From contig CANTHI010000014.1 of the NCBI GenBank assembly GCA_947653505.1, positions 1-17,793 on the forward strand: DNA of 17,793 nt, read 5' to 3'. How positions within the stretch are numbered: the first letter of the stretch is position 1; the number at the start of each line of letters is the position of its first letter. The stretch comes from an uncultured Eubacterium sp. (GTDB lineage: Bacteria > Bacillota_A > Clostridia > Lachnospirales > Lachnospiraceae). The notes beneath the pieces are model-generated. The model was not told where the DNA came from. It saw only the letters and a program-made list of their open reading frames with translations, and did no database searches. Below, in pieces: positions 1 to 7,401 of this stretch. Position numbers and translations under genes: made by a program.

Positions 1-179
1 CGCATAATCTTGAAATCGTGCGGGTTATGAAAAAACGTGTGATTGAGATTGATAAGGGAATTGTGATCAATGACGGCAATGTCGCGAGCGCAGACTGGGA
101 AAAAGCCGTTGCGGAAAAAACAAAAGGTGTTTATCTTACAGGTGATAAGGTTTCGGGAGGATTCTTCGATGAGGATTAG
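1..179 (+). CDS. ftsE: FtsE, cell-division ABC transporter ATPase (C-terminal end only)
   Basis: The gene enters from the left edge; the reading frame starts at base 3 and ends at TAG 177-179, giving 58 codons. The first complete residues are His-Asn-Leu-Glu-Ile-Val. In FtsE and related ABC ATPases this is the switch (H-loop) histidine region, followed by the short strand and helix ending in 'KKRVIEIDKGIVINDG'. FtsE is the cytoplasmic ATPase that pairs with FtsX to control peptidoglycan hydrolases during division or elongation. Walker A, signature and Walker B motifs lie upstream of the window. The assignment rests on this C-terminal piece plus the overlapping ftsX gene, whose ATG lies inside the last codons of this frame and suggests translational coupling. 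The acidic 'GGFFDED' tail is variable in the family. Confidence 0.88.
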   Translation, partial: HNLEIVRVMKKRVIEIDKGIVINDGNVASADWEKAVAEKTKGVYLTGDKVSGGFFDED

Positions 180-1077
180 CGGTTTTTTTTATTCCCTCAG
201 ACAGGGGATGATTAACATATGGAGAAACAAGCTGTTTTCCAGTGCGTCAATTGCGACGATGACAGCATGTATCTTTTTGTTTGGGATTTTTTATTCCATC
301 GTTGCAAATTTTCAGTCTATGGTACAAAATGTAGAGGAAGGTGTGGCAATTACCGTATTTTTTGAAGAGGACGTATCAGAAGAACAGATGCAGGCGATCG
401 GCCAGGCCATCCAGATGGCTCCGGGAGTTTTAGACAAACGCTATGTTTCTGCGGAAGAGGCATGGGAAGAGTATAAAATGGTTTATTTCGAAGGCGATGA
501 GGAGGCGGCAGAGATTTACGGCGAAGACAATCCGCTGGAAAAGCTGGCCAGCTATGAGGTCTATCTGCGGGATGTATCCGAACAGCAGGATCTGGTAAAA
601 TATCTGGAATCGCTTGCCGGTGTGCGGGAAGTCAAGCAGTCGGAGTCGCTGGCCAATATGCTTGCGGATTTTAACCGTCTGGTCGGATATGTGTCGATGG
701 GCATTATTTCCATTTTGTTTGCGGTTGCAATCTTTCTGATCAGCAATACGGTATCGGTCGGTATCGCGGTCCGCAGGGAAGAGATCGCGATTATGAAGCT
801 GATCGGAGCGGCGGATTATTTTGTCAAAGCGCCGTTTTACGTGGAAGGCATTATGATCGGCCTGATCGGTTCTGTACTTCCGATGATTATTTTATACAGC
901 ATTTATGAACGTCTGATCGGTTTTGTCGCGGATAAGTTTAGTTTTTTAAATAATCTGATGACTTTTTTAACCGTCGAAGAGGTGTTTCAGACGCTTGCGC
1001 CGGTAGCAATTGTGCTTGGACTTGGGATCGGATTTGCCGGAAGCGGGCTGACGATCCGCAAACATTTAAAAGTATAA
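169..1077 (+). CDS. ftsX: FtsX, permease-like cell-division protein
   Basis: This 302-residue integral membrane protein is the partner of FtsE. The start at 169 is chosen because CGGGAGG (154-160) lies 8 bases upstream and because family members begin like 'MRISGFFYSLRQG'; a longer frame from base 70 would only overlap ftsE. Predicted membrane segments are at about residues 26-47, 173-195, 221-245 and 275-295. A large external loop (about 50-170) is where FtsX proteins contact a peptidoglycan hydrolase or its activator. The 'RREEIAIMKLIGAADYFVKAPFYVEG' region (about 202-227) is the conserved FtsX-type coupling and membrane re-entry part. The start overlaps the ftsE stop by 11 bases. The next gene is an S41 peptidase 23 bases downstream; no M23-type hydrolase lies between them. 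Length and topology are normal for the family. Confidence 0.96.
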   Translation: MRISGFFYSLRQGMINIWRNKLFSSASIATMTACIFLFGIFYSIVANFQSMVQNVEEGVAITVFFEEDVSEEQMQAIGQAIQMAPGVLDKRYVSAEEAWEEYKMVYFEGDEEAAEIYGEDNPLEKLASYEVYLRDVSEQQDLVKYLESLAGVREVKQSESLANMLADFNRLVGYVSMGIISILFAVAIFLISNTVSVGIAVRREEIAIMKLIGAADYFVKAPFYVEGIMIGLIGSVLPMIILYSIYERLIGFVADKFSFLNNLMTFLTVEEVFQTLAPVAIVLGLGIGFAGSGLTIRKHLKV

Positions 1078-1100
1078 AAATTTAAGTAAAGGAATGGGAT

Positions 1101-2387
1101 ATGGAGCAGGGACAGGAAGACAGGGAGGATTATCAGAAGGCAGATGTTGTCATATTAAAATCAGATCATTCGTTTTCCAAAGGGGTTCTTACGGGAGTGG
1201 TATCCACGATCTGCGTGCTTACCCTTCTGGCCGCGGCCGCATTATTCTGGCTCAATGGACGTATCAGTACGGGAGGCGGCAGCTATGAAGGCGTGACGGC
1301 AAATGTTGCAAGCGCTTCCGTACGGGTAAAGATCAATGATCTGGCAGCCTTAATCAAAGCATATTACTATGAAGACGTGGAAGAAGAGGATCTTACCGAT
1401 GGACTGTACAAAGGATTGTTTGCCAGTCTGGGAGATCCTTATTCTGACTATTATACCGAAGAAGAATATGAAGAGATGATGATTTCCGCCAGTGCACAGT
1501 ACAACGGAATCGGTGCGGTCCTGCAGCAGGATCCGAAGACGATGCAGGTAAAGATTGTCAAAGTCTATGATGATACGCCTGCCAAAGAGGCCGGGCTGAA
1601 AGCGGAGGATATTGTCATTTCGGTAGAAAAGATCGACGCGCGTTCGATGGAGCTGTCAGAGCTTGTTACCCATATCCGGGGAGAGGAAAACAGCAGGGTG
1701 TCGCTTGTCATTACCAGAGAAGGGGAATTTGAAGAGCTGGTATTCAAAGTGAAACGCGCAAAGGTAGATGTGCCGACAGTAGAAGGCAGGATGATGGAAG
1801 ATGACATTGGTCTGATTGTCATCAACGAATTTGGCAGCGCTACTGCCGCAGATTTTAAAGAAACTGTTGAAAGCTTACAAAACAAAGGAATGCAGAAGCT
1901 CATTGTGGATCTGCGGGACAATCCGGGCGGTATGTTTGAAAGCGTGGTAGAAGTGATGGACTATATTCTGCCAGAAGGTCTGATTGTATATACCGAAGAC
2001 AAATACGGCAACCGGAAGGAAGAAAAGTCAGACTCACAGCATCTGGATCTGCCGATGGCGGTTTTAATCAATGGAAACAGCGCCAGCTGTTCGGAAATAT
2101 TCGCAGGCGCCATCCGTGATTATGATTATGGTGTGCTGATCGGGACGACGACCTTTGGAAAAGGAGTTGTACAGACTGTAAGGCGGCTGTCAGACAACAG
2201 CGCCATAAAACTGACAACGGCAAAATATTTTACGCCAAAAGGAGAAAATATTCACGGTACGGGGATTGCGCCGGACATCGAGCTGAAATATAAATACACA
2301 GGTAAAAAAGAAGCGGGCGCTTCCTATGACTATACAAAAGATAATCAGGTGAAACGGGCCATTAAAGAGCTTCGGAAAATGGATTAA
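1101..2387 (+). CDS. ctpA: S41 family carboxy-terminal processing peptidase (CtpA-like)
   Basis: This 428-residue membrane-anchored serine protease would act outside the cytoplasmic membrane. AAAGGA (1088-1093) lies 7 bases before the ATG. Order of parts: a basic/polar N-terminus; one membrane anchor at about residues 28-52; a helical region with 'GLFASLGDPYSDYYTEEEY' (about 105-123) typical of the family; a PDZ domain at about 130-220 that binds substrate C-termini; then the S41 catalytic domain. The expected Ser-Lys-Gln set is visible: Ser329 in 'NSASCSE', Lys354 in 'TFGKG' and Gln358 four residues later. The Ser-to-Lys spacing of 25 matches characterised Prc/CtpB-type enzymes. In Firmicutes such proteases cut regulators or cell-envelope proteins; position behind ftsEX suggests envelope or division work, but the substrate is unknown. 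It probably shares the ftsEX transcript, since I see no promoter in the 23-base gap. Confidence 0.94.
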   Translation: MEQGQEDREDYQKADVVILKSDHSFSKGVLTGVVSTICVLTLLAAAALFWLNGRISTGGGSYEGVTANVASASVRVKINDLAALIKAYYYEDVEEEDLTDGLYKGLFASLGDPYSDYYTEEEYEEMMISASAQYNGIGAVLQQDPKTMQVKIVKVYDDTPAKEAGLKAEDIVISVEKIDARSMELSELVTHIRGEENSRVSLVITREGEFEELVFKVKRAKVDVPTVEGRMMEDDIGLIVINEFGSATAADFKETVESLQNKGMQKLIVDLRDNPGGMFESVVEVMDYILPEGLIVYTEDKYGNRKEEKSDSQHLDLPMAVLINGNSASCSEIFAGAIRDYDYGVLIGTTTFGKGVVQTVRRLSDNSAIKLTTAKYFTPKGENIHGTGIAPDIELKYKYTGKKEAGASYDYTKDNQVKRAIKELRKMD

Positions 2388-2394
2388 GAACCTC

Positions 2395-2424
2395 TTGACA
2401 GATACCCACTGTTTCTTTTATGAT
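2395..2424 (+). promoter_or_regulatory. SigA-type promoter for prfB
   Basis: A perfect -35 TTGACA (2395-2400) and a -10 TATGAT (2419-2424) are separated by 18 bases. They lie just after the ctpA stop. No terminator lies between, so prfB may be read both from here and by read-through from ctpA. The implied leader is about 65 bases and A-rich. Confidence 0.8.
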
Positions 2425-2495
2425 AGTAAGGAACTGTAAAGAAATAATCAAAAACAGGATTTTAAAAACAAAAATTTTAGAAAGCTGGTGAAAAA

Positions 2496-3606
2496 ATGGT
2501 AGAATTTGATCAGTATCGGTATACACTGAATACATTTACGAAACCATTACAGGAACTGAGGGATTCACTTTGACCTCGCTAATAAGAGCAAAAAGGTCGA
2601 AGAGTTAGAACGGGAGATGGAGGCGCCTGATTTTTGGAATGACGCACAGGTATCCCAGAAGAAAATGAAAGAATTAAAAAGCCTCAAGGATGATATGCAG
2701 GTCTATGCGGAGCTGAAAAGCAGATACGAAGACATGGAGACATTGCTGGAAATGGGTGAGGAAGAAGGAGATCTGTCACTCATTCCTGAGATTGAAGAAT
2801 CCGTGCAGGCTTATCAGAAGCAGTTTGAAACCATACGAATTAAAACGCTGCTCTTTGGAGAGTATGATACAGACAACGCGATTGTTTCCCTGAATGCCGG
2901 AGCGGGCGGCACGGAGTCCTGTGACTGGGCGTCCATGCTCTACCGGATGTATACCAGATGGGCAGCGGATAAAGGCTTTGAAGTAGAGGTGCTGGATTAT
3001 CATGAAGGTGAAGAAGCGGGCATTAAATCTGTCACGTTTCAGGTCAATGGAACCAACGCGTACGGTTATTTAAAGTCTGAAAAAGGCGTACACCGTCTGG
3101 TCAGGATCTCGCCGTTTAATGCGGCAGGAAAGCGCCAGACTTCCTTTGTGTCCTGCGATGTGATGCCGGATATTGAAGAAGATGTGGATGTTGAGATTAA
3201 AGACGATGAGATCCGTATTGATACGTACCGTTCCAGCGGGGCAGGCGGACAGCATATTAATAAGACCTCTTCTGCGATCCGGATCACGCATTTTCCGACA
3301 GGCATTGTCGTGACATGCCAGAATGAGCGTTCCCAGCATATGAATAAAGACAAAGCCATGCAGATGTTAAAGGCAAGGCTGTACCTGCTCAAGCAGGAGG
3401 AGCAGGCGCAGAAGGAAGCAGGGATCCGCGGCGAAGTGACAGAGATTGGCTGGGGCAATCAGATCCGTTCCTATGTCATGCAGCCTTATACGATGGTCAA
3501 AGACCACCGGACCAATACAGAAAGCGGAAATGTAGGCGCGGTATTGGATGGAGATCTGGATCTGTTTATCAATGCATATCTGAAATGGATATCTTTGTCA
3601 AAATAA
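2496..3606 (+). CDS. prfB: Peptide chain release factor 2, made by programmed +1 frameshift
   Basis: RF2 reads UGA and UAA stop codons and releases the peptide on the ribosome. The gene is in two frames: codons 1-25 run from ATG 2496 to CTT 2568-2570, then an in-frame TGA at 2571; the +1 frame resumes with GAC at 2572 and ends at 3606. The spliced product is join(2496..2570, 2572..3606), 369 residues. With that numbering the stop-codon-recognition tripeptide Ser-Pro-Phe falls at 205-207 and the catalytic Gly-Gly-Gln at 250-252, the same numbers as in E. coli RF2, which strongly supports the frameshifted reading. The upstream Shine-Dalgarno is weak (GGTG 2487-2490). A start at ATG 2617 would lose the first 40 residues and should not be used. 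hom follows after 19 bases, probably on the same transcript. Confidence 0.97.
2559..2574 (+). promoter_or_regulatory. Programmed +1 frameshift site in prfB
   Basis: The site reads AGGG (2559-2562), ATTCA, CTT (2568-2570), TGA (2571-2573), C. It has the three known elements: an internal Shine-Dalgarno-like AGGG starting 9 bases before the slippery CTT (same spacing as in E. coli prfB), the CUU codon that allows the P-site tRNA to slip onto UUU, and a UGA followed by C, a poor termination context. When RF2 is scarce, the ribosome pauses at UGA and shifts, so RF2 limits its own synthesis. Confidence 0.96.
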
Positions 3607-3625
3607 GTGAGGGAGTAAATAGATT

Positions 3626-4828
3626 ATGATAAAAATTGCAGTAATGGGCTATGGAACGATTGGCTCCGGCGTAGTTCAGGTCATTGAGACAAATCAGGAC
3701 AGTATCTGTAGAAAAACCGGAGCAGGCATTGAGGTCAAATATATTCTGGATCTGCGTGATTTTGAGGGCGATCCGGTTCAGAGCAGGGTCGTGCATGATT
3801 ACCAGATCATAGCGCAGGATCCGGAAATTGCCATCGTAGTAGAAAGCATGGGCGGTGTAGAACCCGCTTATACATTTGTAAAAGCGATGCTGGAAGCAGG
3901 CAAAAGCGTCACGACTTCGAATAAAGCGCTCGTAGCCGCGCATGGCTCAGATCTGATTGCGACAGCAAAGGAAAAGAATGTTAATTTTATGTTTGAAGCC
4001 AGTGTAGGCGGCGGGATACCGATCATCCGCGCGTTAAATTCCTGCCTGACCGCTGACCGGATCGAAGAGATCAGCGGTATCGTAAATGGTACGACGAATT
4101 ATATCCTGACCAAAATGACAGAAGAAGGCTGTGAGTTTTCAGATGTATTAAAAGAAGCGCAGGAGAAAGGTTACGCGGAGAAAGATCCGACAGCGGATAT
4201 CGAAGGGCACGATGCCGGACGAAAGATAGCGATCTTAACGTCGCTGATCGCCGGACAGCAGGTCGACTTTGAAGACGTCCATACCGAAGGAATCAGCGCG
4301 ATTACTTCCACCGATATTCTGTACGCAAAGCAGATGGGCCGTGTGATCAAGCTTCTGGCGACAAGCAGACAGACAGATGATACCTATAACGTCATGGTAG
4401 CTCCGTTTTTACTTCCGAAGGAGCATCCTTTATATACGGTAAACGGGGTATTTAACGCGGTATTTGTGCGCGGCAATATGCTGGGAGACGCCATGTTTTA
4501 CGGCAGCGGCGCCGGTAGCCTTCCGACAGCCAGCGCGGTTGTCGCGGATGTTGTAGAGCTTGCGAAGCACATCGGAAAACATATCGAGCTGGAATGGCGT
4601 CCGGAAAAACTGACCATTGCAGACTACAGAAGGCAGGCTACAAGATTTTTTGTCCGCACAGGCGCAGAACCGTCTGCTATCGAACAGGTTTTCGGCAGCG
4701 TGGAATACATAAACGTGCCGGAAGTATCGGGAGAAACGGGCTTTGTTACCTGTGAAATGAAAGAGGAAGAGTATGAAAAGAAGGCGGCTGCGCTGGGGGA
4801 AATCAGACAGATGATACGCTTTCATTAA
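3626..4828 (+). CDS. hom: Homoserine dehydrogenase
   Basis: This 400-residue cytoplasmic enzyme reduces aspartate semialdehyde to homoserine with NAD(P)H, the branch point to threonine and methionine. GAGGGAG (3608-3614) precedes the ATG. Residues 1-130 form the Rossmann domain with GYGTIG at 8-13. 'TSNKALVAAHG' (97-107) carries the conserved Asn-Lys. 'GIVNGTTNYIL' (151-161) and 'KDPTADIEGHDAGRK' (186-200) are the signature of the catalytic domain, the last Lys being in the active-site region. The tail after about residue 335 ('FFVRTGAEPS...') resembles a short ACT-like regulatory domain of the kind that gives threonine feedback, but it is shorter and less regular than a classical one, so allosteric control is uncertain. 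It follows prfB by 19 bases; the terminator at 4889-4930 closes the unit. Confidence 0.95.
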   Translation: MIKIAVMGYGTIGSGVVQVIETNQDSICRKTGAGIEVKYILDLRDFEGDPVQSRVVHDYQIIAQDPEIAIVVESMGGVEPAYTFVKAMLEAGKSVTTSNKALVAAHGSDLIATAKEKNVNFMFEASVGGGIPIIRALNSCLTADRIEEISGIVNGTTNYILTKMTEEGCEFSDVLKEAQEKGYAEKDPTADIEGHDAGRKIAILTSLIAGQQVDFEDVHTEGISAITSTDILYAKQMGRVIKLLATSRQTDDTYNVMVAPFLLPKEHPLYTVNGVFNAVFVRGNMLGDAMFYGSGAGSLPTASAVVADVVELAKHIGKHIELEWRPEKLTIADYRRQATRFFVRTGAEPSAIEQVFGSVEYINVPEVSGETGFVTCEMKEEEYEKKAAALGEIRQMIRFH

Positions 4829-4888
4829 GTTAAGTACCGATAAGTTTATCAAATGCCCACAAAGTGGCTGACTTCCCAGTCTGGTTGT

Positions 4889-4930
4889 ATAAACCTGCCT
4901 GATCCGCCAGGATACAAGGCAGGTTTATTT
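4889..4930 (+). terminator. Rho-independent terminator after hom
   Basis: A 12-bp perfect stem (4889-4900 with 4917-4928, core AAACCTGCCT/AGGCAGGTTT) with a 16-base loop is followed by ATTTATTTTC. It lies between convergent hom and tex. It fits best as the hom terminator; the minus-strand side lacks a clear T-run, so stopping of tex transcripts here is less certain. Confidence 0.82.
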
Positions 4931-4992
4931 ATTTTCGATTGTTATTCCTATCCATGCAGGCAGGCAGCGCAATCAGGAAATTAGTATGTCTT

Positions 4993-7137
4993 TCAGATCC
5001 CCCGCATCGTAAGCTGAATCCGTTTTTTTGCGACATCTACACTCATCACCTTTACATCGACAACATCTCCCACACTGACAGCCTCCAGCGGATGCTTAAT
5101 AAACCGGTCGCAGATCTGGGAAATATGTACCAGCCCGTCCTGATGTACTCCGATATCCACGAACACTCCAAAATCGATGACATTGCGCACAGTGCCTTTT
5201 AAGATCATACCTTCTGTCAGGTCTTTCATTTCCAATACATCACTGCGTAGGATCGGTTTTGGCATGTCTTCACGCGGATCTCTGGCGGGTTTTTCCAGCT
5301 CTTTTACAATATCCTGCAGGGTGATTTCACCAATGCTGAGTTCTTCTGCCAGCTTCTTATAATCAGAGACTTTTTTTGAGATGCCTTTCAGGCTTCCGGT
5401 CGTAATATCTTCCGGCTTGTAGCCAAGTTTTGCCAGCAGCCTGTTTGCGGCATCGTAGCTTTCCGGATGGACGGCAGTCGTATCCAGTGGGTTTTTGCCA
5501 TTGAGAATGCGGGTAAATCCGGCGCACTGTTCATATGCTTTCGGTCCGAGCTTTGCGACCTTTAACAGCTGGCTGCGCGATACAAAACGTCCGTTTTCTT
5601 CCCGGTATGCAACGATATTCTTTGCGACTGTTTTGCTGATGCCGGAAATATATTCCAGCAGGGAAGCGGAGGCTGTGTTTAAATCCACACCGACTTTATT
5701 TACGCAGTCTTCTACAACGCCGGATAACGCTTCGCTCAGTTTTTTCTGATTCATATCATGCTGATACTGTCCGACGCCGATCGATTTAGGGTCGATCTTG
5801 ACAAGCTCTGCCAGCGGATCCTGCAGACGTCTGGCCATAGAAACGGCGCTCCGCTGGCCGACATCAAAGTTTGGAAATTCTTCGGTAGCCAGCTTGCTGG
5901 CAGAATAAACGGAAGCGCCAGCTTCGTTTACGATCACGTACTGGACCGGATGATCTGTTTCTTTTAACAGCTCTACAATAACCATCTCGGATTCTCTGGA
6001 GGCTGTACCGTTTCCGAGAGAAATTAAAGTTACATGATATTTTTCAATCAGCTTTTTCAGCACAGCTTTAGACTCTGCGATTTTATTTTGCGGCGCTGTC
6101 GGATAGATGACGGTCGTGTCCAGTACTTTTCCGGTCGGATCTACGACGGATATTTTACATCCGGTACGGAAAGCAGGATCCCAGCCAAGTACGACCTGAT
6201 CGATAATAGGCGGCTGCATCAGCAGCTGTTCCAGATTTTTGCCAAAGACACGGATGGCGCCATCTTCAGCGGTTTCTGTCAGGCTGCTGCGGATTTCACG
6301 TTCGATGGCAGGGGCGATCAGACGCTGATAACTGTCAGAAACAGCCGCCTTAAGAAATGGCGTTGTGTACGGATTGTTTCTGGTAATTACCTGTTTTTCC
6401 AGATAACGGATAATATCCTCCTGCGGGGCTTCCACTTTTACGGTCAGTATTTTTTCGGATTCCCCACGGTTTAACGCAAGGACACGGTGGCCGGCGATTT
6501 TGGAAACGCCTTCGGAAAAGTCATAGTACATTTCATAGACAGACTCTGCCTGCGGATCTCTGGCTGCAGATACGATCATTCCTTTTCTGGCAGTCATTTC
6601 CCGGATCCGGATCCGGTAGTCTGCTTCATCCGAGATGGCTTCAGCAATAATATCAGAAGCTCCGTTTAATGCGTCTTCGACAGTGTGGACTTCCTTTTCC
6701 GCATCCAGAAAAGCCTGCGCTTCATCTTCCAGCGGCCGCTCTGTGAGCTGGAGCCGTATCAGGTTTGCCAGAGGCTCCAGACCTTTTTCTTTAGCGATGG
6801 TAGCGCGCGTCCTGCGCTTTGGCCGGTATGGCCGGTACAGATCGTCTACTACAACAAGCGTCTGCGCTGCTTCAATCTGTGATTTTAATTCTTCAGTTAA
6901 TTTACCCTGTTCTTCAATGCTTGCGATGACCTGCTGCTTTTTCTCTTCCAGATTACGCAGGTAATTCAGCCGTTCGTAAAGCTGACGGAGTACTTCATCG
7001 TTGAGTGAACCGGTTGCTTCTTTCCGGTAACGTGCGATAAACGGGATTGTATTGCCTTCATCAATCAGCTTTACGGCAGCCTGTGCCTGTCCGGTTTTGA
7101 TCTGCAGTTCCTGTGCGAGAGTTTTTACAATATCCAT
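4993..7137 (-). CDS. tex: Tex family RNA-binding transcription accessory protein
   Basis: This 714-residue cytoplasmic nucleic-acid-binding protein has the full Tex layout. The N-terminal 'MDIVKTLAQELQIKTGQAQAAVKLIDEGNTIPFIARYRKEATGSL' region is the Tex_N helical domain. A YqgF/RNase H-like domain sits at about 314-440 ('VLGWDPAFRTGCKISVVD', 'LGNGTASRESE'). Helix-hairpin-helix motifs lie at about 480-545 ('DLNTASASLLEYISGI', 'FVSRSQLLKVAKLGPKAYEQCAG'). A C-terminal S1 domain covers 640-714 ('GTVRNVIDFGVFVDIG', 'DGLVHIS'). Tex is linked to transcription and RNA metabolism; its exact role in Clostridia is not settled. An in-frame TAA two codons before ATG 7137 fixes the start, yet there is no good Shine-Dalgarno directly upstream (only an A-rich stretch), which is odd for such a conserved gene. 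It is monocistronic and divergent from the aadE-like gene. Confidence 0.97.
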   Translation of the reverse strand: MDIVKTLAQELQIKTGQAQAAVKLIDEGNTIPFIARYRKEATGSLNDEVLRQLYERLNYLRNLEEKKQQVIASIEEQGKLTEELKSQIEAAQTLVVVDDLYRPYRPKRRTRATIAKEKGLEPLANLIRLQLTERPLEDEAQAFLDAEKEVHTVEDALNGASDIIAEAISDEADYRIRIREMTARKGMIVSAARDPQAESVYEMYYDFSEGVSKIAGHRVLALNRGESEKILTVKVEAPQEDIIRYLEKQVITRNNPYTTPFLKAAVSDSYQRLIAPAIEREIRSSLTETAEDGAIRVFGKNLEQLLMQPPIIDQVVLGWDPAFRTGCKISVVDPTGKVLDTTVIYPTAPQNKIAESKAVLKKLIEKYHVTLISLGNGTASRESEMVIVELLKETDHPVQYVIVNEAGASVYSASKLATEEFPNFDVGQRSAVSMARRLQDPLAELVKIDPKSIGVGQYQHDMNQKKLSEALSGVVEDCVNKVGVDLNTASASLLEYISGISKTVAKNIVAYREENGRFVSRSQLLKVAKLGPKAYEQCAGFTRILNGKNPLDTTAVHPESYDAANRLLAKLGYKPEDITTGSLKGISKKVSDYKKLAEELSIGEITLQDIVKELEKPARDPREDMPKPILRSDVLEMKDLTEGMILKGTVRNVIDFGVFVDIGVHQDGLVHISQICDRFIKHPLEAVSVGDVVDVKVMSVDVAKKRIQLTMRGI

Positions 7138-7225
7138 AGTTTTTTATATTTCGCATGTGTATGCGCCTTTCTGTCATATTTTTTGTATGTAGACCAGGTA
7201 CTGCGTTTAACGCAGAACAGTAACT

Positions 7226-7254
7226 ATTATACTGAAAAGTGCAGGAGGTGTAAA
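7226..7254 (-). promoter_or_regulatory. Promoter for tex (minus strand)
   Basis: Read on the minus strand: -35 TTTACA (7254-7249), 17-base spacer, -10 TATAAT (7231-7226). The expected start site is near 7219. The palindrome CTGCGTTTAACGCAG (7201-7215) would then lie at about +5 to +19 of the tex transcript. Confidence 0.72.
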
Positions 7255-7264
7255 CCCACCAGCA

Positions 7265-7293
7265 TTGTTTTTTTAAAAACTTCATGGTATACT
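7265..7293 (+). promoter_or_regulatory. Extended -10 promoter for the ANT(6)-like gene
   Basis: TTGTTT (7265-7270), 17-base spacer, TATACT (7288-7293), with TG one base before the -10 (TGGTATACT), an extended -10 element. It is divergent from the tex promoter, with the two -35 boxes about 10 bases apart, so the promoters may interfere with each other. Confidence 0.7.
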
Positions 7294-7305
7294 GGTAACT
7301 GGGGA

Positions 7306-7331
7306 GCGGACGCTGGATGGGAGGCGTCCGC
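7306..7331 (+). promoter_or_regulatory. GC-rich hairpin in the leader of the ANT(6)-like gene
   Basis: A perfect 8-bp stem GCGGACGC (7306-7313) / GCGTCCGC (7324-7331) with a 10-base loop would form at the very 5' end of the transcript, about 70 bases before the start codon. No T-run follows, so it is not a simple terminator. It may stabilise the 5' end or be a protein-binding site; the function is unknown. Confidence 0.5.
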
Positions 7332-7401
7332 ACAGCCAGAATGTAACAGTTTTCATTTAAATCTGGCAGAAAATCGCAATTTGTAAAACAGGAGGCTGCT
7401 T

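Noticed and set aside
70..168. N-terminal extension of ftsX from ATG 70
   Set aside because: It lies in the ftsE reading region; the strong Shine-Dalgarno and the family N-terminus point to 169.
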